Shown in pieces: positions 6,115 to 8,806 of a DNA stretch of 8,806 nt. Source of the DNA: Pseudomonadota bacterium (GTDB taxonomy: Bacteria > Pseudomonadota > Gammaproteobacteria > Burkholderiales > Burkholderiaceae_C). The notes under the pieces were generated by a model. The model saw nothing but the letters and a program-made list of their open reading frames with translations. It did not search any database and had not been told where the DNA came from. How positions within the stretch are numbered: position 1 is the first letter of the stretch; each line of letters begins with the position of its first letter. The stretch lies in assembly GCA_023422975.1 (NCBI GenBank), contig JAFAGF010000051.1:1-8806 (forward strand). The letters are read 5' to 3'. The position numbers were made by a program, and so were the translations under genes.

Positions 6115-6531
6115 TTAGGCCGCTTCTTGCTGCCAGGGTGCAATCCAGCGTTGCACCATGGTGCTGTCCAGTTGCATGTGCACAGCTTGCATGTCCAGTG
6201 CCTGTGGCGACCGGTGCCACTGGGCTTGCACTACGGGGAGTGCCAGCACGTGTGCGCTGACCGTGGTGGCGTAGTGCTGGGTGAGTGTGTGCCGGATGAC
6301 TTGAAACAAGGGGTTGAGCGGCAGTGTGCGTTGCGCTGCGGGTGCTGTGGCGGCGCAACTGGCTTGCAGCTGCAGCAGCCACTGGCTGGCACAGGCACGG
6401 TCTTGGTCGGGCAGGGCCAGCGCTGCATTGCGTGCGCGTTGCAGCAGTTCACGGTCTGCGGTTTCAGACCAAGCGGGCTGGCCCAGTGCCAGCAAACAAG
6501 CAGCAGTAAGAACGGACAGGGTGTAGCGCAT
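6115..6531 (-). CDS. Small secreted or periplasmic protein of unknown function
   Basis: A 138-residue protein that I do not recognise. It starts MRYTLSVLTAACLLALGQPAWSE, a clear Sec signal peptide: a positive residue, a hydrophobic stretch and likely cleavage near residues 20-22. The mature part is about 116 residues, mainly helical in appearance, with two cysteines (47 and 59) spaced by 11 residues that could form a disulfide, and several Trp and His near the C-terminus (QWHRS, VQRWIAPWQQ). The Cys at residue 12 is not in a proper lipobox, so a lipoprotein is unlikely. ATG 6531 is preferred over a further upstream start at 6591 because the signal peptide begins there; no strong Shine-Dalgarno is visible. 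It follows bioY on the same strand after a 170-base gap. Being a false frame is possible but the signal peptide argues against it. Confidence 0.65.
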   Translation of the reverse strand: MRYTLSVLTAACLLALGQPAWSETADRELLQRARNAALALPDQDRACASQWLLQLQASCAATAPAAQRTLPLNPLFQVIRHTLTQHYATTVSAHVLALPVVQAQWHRSPQALDMQAVHMQLDSTMVQRWIAPWQQEAA

Positions 6532-6654
6532 ATCCAGCCAAGCGTTGTGCCAATGAATCGCCCGCAGGGTTGGAGCACAAGCAGCAAACATGGGGCAGGT
6601 CGAGTGGAGAAGCTTACGCCTGCGTTGGTTCTGTTACAAGATTTATTACAAGTG

Positions 6655-6701
6655 CTTTCAGGCTGTACCGCTTATGTAGTCTGCGCTGGTTGCTATAAAA
6701 C
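6655..6701 (-). repeat. Dispersed Comamonadaceae-type intergenic repeat, copy C
   Basis: Read on the minus strand it begins GTTTTATAGCAACCAGCGC and contains ACATAAGCGGTACAGCCTG, matching the ATAGC...AGCG...ATAAGCG.TA.AG pattern of the copy at 8554-8602. It starts directly after the bioY stop codon (6702-6704). Confidence 0.5.
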
Positions 6702-7295
6702 TTATTTCTGCGCTACACCGCCCAGCCGCCAGTCGGGCATGGCACGAGCAATGCTGTGCACGACCAAAGCAGTCAGTGCGCACTTCAGCAGGTCACCGGG
6801 AATGAAAGCCACATTTGCCCACATCGCCTGGGTGAGTGGCAGCTTGGCAATCCACACCAGCCCGGCGATACCGCACATATACAGCACCGCAATGCCGCCC
6901 ACGGCCGATGCCACAAAGGCGCTGGCCGCAGCGCGCCGTGGTGTGGACTTGGGCAGCCAGGCCATCAGCCAGCCAGTGACGAAGGCAGCTACAGTCCAGC
7001 CCACCAGATAACCTGCGGTGGGCGACACAAAAACGCCCAAACCACCCCGCCCACCCGAGAGCAAGGGCAGCCCCACGGCCACGGCCACCAAGAACACCAG
7101 CATGGCTTGCAAACCCCGCCACGGGCCGAGCAAGCAGCCCGCCAGCATGACGCCCAGGGTCTGGATGGAGATGTGCACGCCCAGCGGCAAATCAATTTTG
7201 GGGATCAAACCCATGACGGCCAAGAGGGCGGCAAACAAGGCGACCAAGGCAATCGATTCAGAACTGCGGCGGGTCAAAGGGGAGTGGGTGTTCAT
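6702..7295 (-). CDS. bioY: Biotin transporter BioY (S component)
   Basis: A 197-residue inner-membrane protein that binds biotin and carries it into the cell, the substrate-specific subunit of the energy-coupling factor type. Seen: VHISIQTLGVMLAGCLLG (40-57), the conserved stretch after the first helix; AVGLPLLSGGRGGLGVFV (73-90), the BioY hallmark GLP..GGRGGLG; SPTAGYLVGW (91-100); and PGDLLK (166-171) near the end. About six hydrophobic segments, family-typical length. No EcfA/EcfT partner genes are in the window; solitary BioY proteins are known in proteobacteria. The ATG at 7295 has only a weak AGG upstream. Upstream lie a -10 candidate, a palindrome and two overlapping stem-loops, which suggests regulation by biotin or another signal. 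Confidence 0.93.
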   Translation of the reverse strand: MNTHSPLTRRSSESIALVALFAALLAVMGLIPKIDLPLGVHISIQTLGVMLAGCLLGPWRGLQAMLVFLVAVAVGLPLLSGGRGGLGVFVSPTAGYLVGWTVAAFVTGWLMAWLPKSTPRRAAASAFVASAVGGIAVLYMCGIAGLVWIAKLPLTQAMWANVAFIPGDLLKCALTALVVHSIARAMPDWRLGGVAQK

Positions 7296-7300
7296 GGCGT

Positions 7301-7337
7301 GTGCAACCTAGGTTGTTGCACCACGTTGGTGTGGTGC
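7301..7337 (-). promoter_or_regulatory. Two overlapping stem-loops in the bioY leader
   Basis: GTGCAAC (7301-7307) pairs with GTTGCAC (7315-7321), and GCACCAC (7318-7324) pairs with GTGGTGC (7331-7337). The two stems share 7318-7321, so they cannot form fully at once. The first also holds a perfect CAACCTAGGTTG palindrome (7304-7315). On the bioY message the stem ending at 7301 lies 6-26 bases before the ATG, where it could cover the ribosome site. The regulatory role is inferred. Confidence 0.35.
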
Positions 7338-7344
7338 GCAGGGC

Positions 7345-7381
7345 ATTGTATGTGCGCCATTTGTGGTTAAAGCAGCTTTAA
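7345..7381 (-). promoter_or_regulatory. Candidate bioY promoter with overlapping operator palindrome
   Basis: On the minus strand TACAAT (7350-7345) is a good -10 element. About 16 bases upstream is a perfect 15-base palindrome, TTAAAGC-A-GCTTTAA (7367-7381), lying where the -35 should be; no consensus -35 is visible. A regulator bound to the palindrome would block or assist the polymerase. It does not look like the BirA (TTGTAAACC-type) or BioR (TTATNNATAA-type) sites that I know. Confidence 0.4.
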
Positions 7382-7594
7382 TTTGAATCTATCTGCATTT
7401 AATCTGGTGTTTTTGGATGCGCCTAAAAGCGTTGATTGCGCAGCCATCGGCAAGCAAAAAATACGCAATTTGCGTGCAGATGGCGGTGAGATGGCCGAAG
7501 TGCGGCGTACCGGCAGCGATCGGGCGCTGAAAATCATGCAACAGCGCGCAACGTTTGCGCTGCTAGCGCTAACTTGGTGTGGGCCCGAACAGCC

Positions 7595-8551
7595 TCAGCG
7601 GGCGTGCACTTGCGCCAGCATGCGGCAGGCAGCCTCGACATGCTGGCGGGCGGCAGGGCTGGCCACCAGCATGCGGGCAAAGCCGTGGACCATGCCGTCA
7701 GCGCGCTGCAGCAGGCAGCGTGGGCCTTGCGGCAGGGCCTGGAGTTGGCGGGCAAAGTCTTCGGCCTCGTCGCGCAAGATGTCGTGGCTGGCCGTCATGA
7801 TGGCCGTGGGCGGCAGCAAAGGCAGGGCCGGTGTGCACAAGCTCGGTGTGCGCAGGGCATGGTCAGCGCCGCCCAAGGCCTGCCAGTACTGGCGCATGGC
7901 GGCTTCGGTCAGCCCGTAGCCTTGGGCAAAAGCCTGCACGCTGGGCGCGGCCAAGTCCGGCAGTATGCAGGGGTACAGCAGCAAGAGGGCTTGGATCTGC
8001 GCTTGGGCGGCGTGCGGTTGCAGTGCTGCGTGCACGGCCGTGGCCAAAGCCAGGTGGCCGCCTGCGCTGTCGCCGCCCAGCAGCACCTGGCTGCGGGCAA
8101 ACGGCAGTACGTCTTGCATTTGATGCAGCCATTGCAGCACGGCCCGGGCATCTTCCACCGCTGCGGGAAAGGGGTTTTCCGGCGTGCGGCGGTAGTGCAC
8201 GCTCAGCACCGTGTGGCCGCTGTAGTGCGCTAGGTGCTCGCACAGGTCATCGTGGGTGTCCAGGCTGCCCACCATCCAGCCGCCGCCATGCAGCCACACC
8301 AAGGTTTGCCCGCTGACGTGGTGGCTGGGGTGGTAGCTGCGCATGGCAATCTCACGCCCTGGCGCGGCCGCAAAGTGGTTTTGCACCGCAATACCCGCCA
8401 AGCCCTGCCTGCGCAGCAAACGCGCTTGCAACTCGCTGAGCAGGCGGCGGCGTTGCACATAGTCCAGCTGCGGTGTGGGCGTTTCGGCATCCAGCCGCGC
8501 AAAACGCTGCAGGCAGATGGCCAGGGCTGGGTCAATGTCAGACGGGTTCAT
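7595..8551 (-). CDS. Alpha/beta hydrolase, hormone-sensitive-lipase family
   Basis: A 318-residue cytoplasmic esterase or lipase of the HSL (family IV) group; it would cleave short-chain carboxyl esters. Seen: the oxyanion motif HGGGW (88-92), the nucleophile elbow GGDSAGGH with Ser162, Asp257 in SHDILRDEAEDFA and His289 in GMVHGF, so the catalytic triad is complete. Length is usual for the family. I choose ATG 8551 (MNPSDIDPAL): the extended frame to GTG 8596 would take its first 15 residues from the dispersed repeat at 8554-8602, and neither has a clear Shine-Dalgarno. It is separated from the preceding minus-strand gene by 54 bases filled by that repeat, so it may have its own promoter. 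The natural substrate is unknown. Confidence 0.9.
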   Translation of the reverse strand: MNPSDIDPALAICLQRFARLDAETPTPQLDYVQRRRLLSELQARLLRRQGLAGIAVQNHFAAAPGREIAMRSYHPSHHVSGQTLVWLHGGGWMVGSLDTHDDLCEHLAHYSGHTVLSVHYRRTPENPFPAAVEDARAVLQWLHQMQDVLPFARSQVLLGGDSAGGHLALATAVHAALQPHAAQAQIQALLLLYPCILPDLAAPSVQAFAQGYGLTEAAMRQYWQALGGADHALRTPSLCTPALPLLPPTAIMTASHDILRDEAEDFARQLQALPQGPRCLLQRADGMVHGFARMLVASPAARQHVEAACRMLAQVHAR

Positions 8552-8553
8552 GG

Positions 8554-8602
8554 TTTTGATAGCTGTTAGCGGTTGCTGCATAAGCGCTAGAGTCACTTTT
8601 GA
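8554..8602 (+). repeat. Dispersed Comamonadaceae-type intergenic repeat, copy A
   Basis: Begins GTTTTGATAGCTGTTAGCGG and continues with ATAAGCGCTAGAGTCACTTT. TAGCG (8567-8571) can pair with CGCTA (8585-8589), so it is imperfectly palindromic. It fills nearly the whole gap between the hydrolase start and the stop of the next minus-strand gene. This is the best preserved copy in the window. Confidence 0.65.
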
Positions 8603-8605
8603 TGC

Positions 8606-8806
8606 TTAATCTTGTGGAGTGATCTGTGCCGGTGTGCGGTAGGCCAGCACCTTCAGGCTGCGCTCTTCATCCACGTCGGCAAAAGCGGCGGGGTTGGCGA
8701 CGCGCTCGACAAACTCCAACTCGGGCGCAATCTCGGCCATCTGGTCTTTCAAGAAGGCGGTGTCCAGCTCGGGGGCGTTCAGGCACAGCAGCACATGTCC
8801 GCCGGG
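8606..8806 (-). CDS. C-terminal end of a probable class I SAM-dependent methyltransferase
   Basis: The frame is open to the window edge (66 residues visible), so the gene begins beyond 8806. It opens with PGGHVLLCLNAPEL, which fits the post-catalytic PGG strand of class I methyltransferases, and continues with FVERVANPAAFADVDEERSLKVLAY before stopping at 8606. The PGG..LLC.N.PEL and the late LKVL.Y pattern recall C-termini of RlmI-like rRNA (cytosine-C5) methyltransferases, which use S-adenosylmethionine to modify 23S rRNA. With only the tail visible, the exact target is uncertain and another methyltransferase family is possible. The dispersed repeat lies between it and the hydrolase gene. 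Confidence 0.5.
   Translation of the reverse strand, partial: PGGHVLLCLNAPELDTAFLKDQMAEIAPELEFVERVANPAAFADVDEERSLKVLAYRTPAQITPQD

Larger units (their letters stand above)
7296..7594. other. Intergenic region between hydrolase stop and bioY start
   Basis: Besides the bioY leader and promoter elements (7301-7381), this gap holds two perfect palindromes with a shared core, ACGCAA-T-TTGCGT (7463-7475) and GCGCAA-CGT-TTGCGC (7546-7560), and a short CTGCTAGCGCT (7559-7569) that looks like half of the dispersed repeat. No terminator with a T-run is visible after the hydrolase. The open frames here do not look like real proteins. Confidence 0.6.

Noticed and set aside
6351..6531. Lipoprotein reading of the small exported protein
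   Set aside because: The only early Cys follows TAA rather than a proper lipobox and stands in the middle of the hydrophobic core.
6082..7011. Plus-strand frame of 309 codons opposite the secreted protein and bioY
   Set aside because: It is antisense to bioY, is Cys/Gln rich and resembles no family. The minus-strand bioY is unmistakable.
7383..7919. Plus-strand frame of 178 codons after the bioY promoter
   Set aside because: Most of it is antisense to the HSL hydrolase, its start is TTG without a ribosome site, and the composition is that of a shadow frame.

Overview
The window looks like the chromosome of a GC-rich betaproteobacterium of the Comamonadaceae (Comamonas, Acidovorax or Delftia type). 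This rests on the protein styles (DmdC-like acyl-CoA dehydrogenase with extra C-terminal domain, Bcr/CflA and OFA-like MFS carriers, a stand-alone BioY, an HSL-family hydrolase) and on several copies of a short dispersed intergenic element beginning TTTTGATAGCT, which I recall as common in this family. The species cannot be named from the sequence alone.

Layout. 1-936 (+): 3' part of an acyl-CoA dehydrogenase gene that begins upstream of the window. 937-1638: a long AT-rich gap with a perfect bidirectional terminator (1092-1132), more stem-loops, a candidate promoter (1441-1470), a perfect Shine-Dalgarno that serves no obvious gene (1552-1559), and a palindrome just before the next gene. 1639-4626 (+): a probable three-gene operon of a MarR/SlyA-type regulator, an MFS transporter and a Bcr/CflA-type MFS transporter, fitting a ligand-inducible efflux locus. 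4631-5884 (-): a third MFS gene (OFA/monocarboxylate type) converging on the operon with a 4-base gap and broken by one in-frame TGA. 6115-6531 (-): a small protein with a signal peptide, function unknown. 6702-7295 (-): BioY, the biotin-binding membrane subunit, with palindromes and stem-loops upstream. 7595-8551 (-): alpha/beta hydrolase of the hormone-sensitive-lipase family with a complete catalytic triad. 8606-8806 (-): C-terminal end of what looks like a class I SAM-dependent methyltransferase, cut by the window edge.

Most of the window is ordinary accessory and metabolic content. The items I consider most worth a second look are the nonsense codon in the third MFS gene, the unusual leader in front of the MarR gene (mini-ORFs, an attenuator-like hairpin, an orphan Shine-Dalgarno and an operator-like palindrome), the palindrome on the predicted bioY promoter, and the dispersed repeat copies next to gene starts and ends. 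I do not see a clear new multi-gene system, CRISPR array, phage, transposase or RNA gene of known type.
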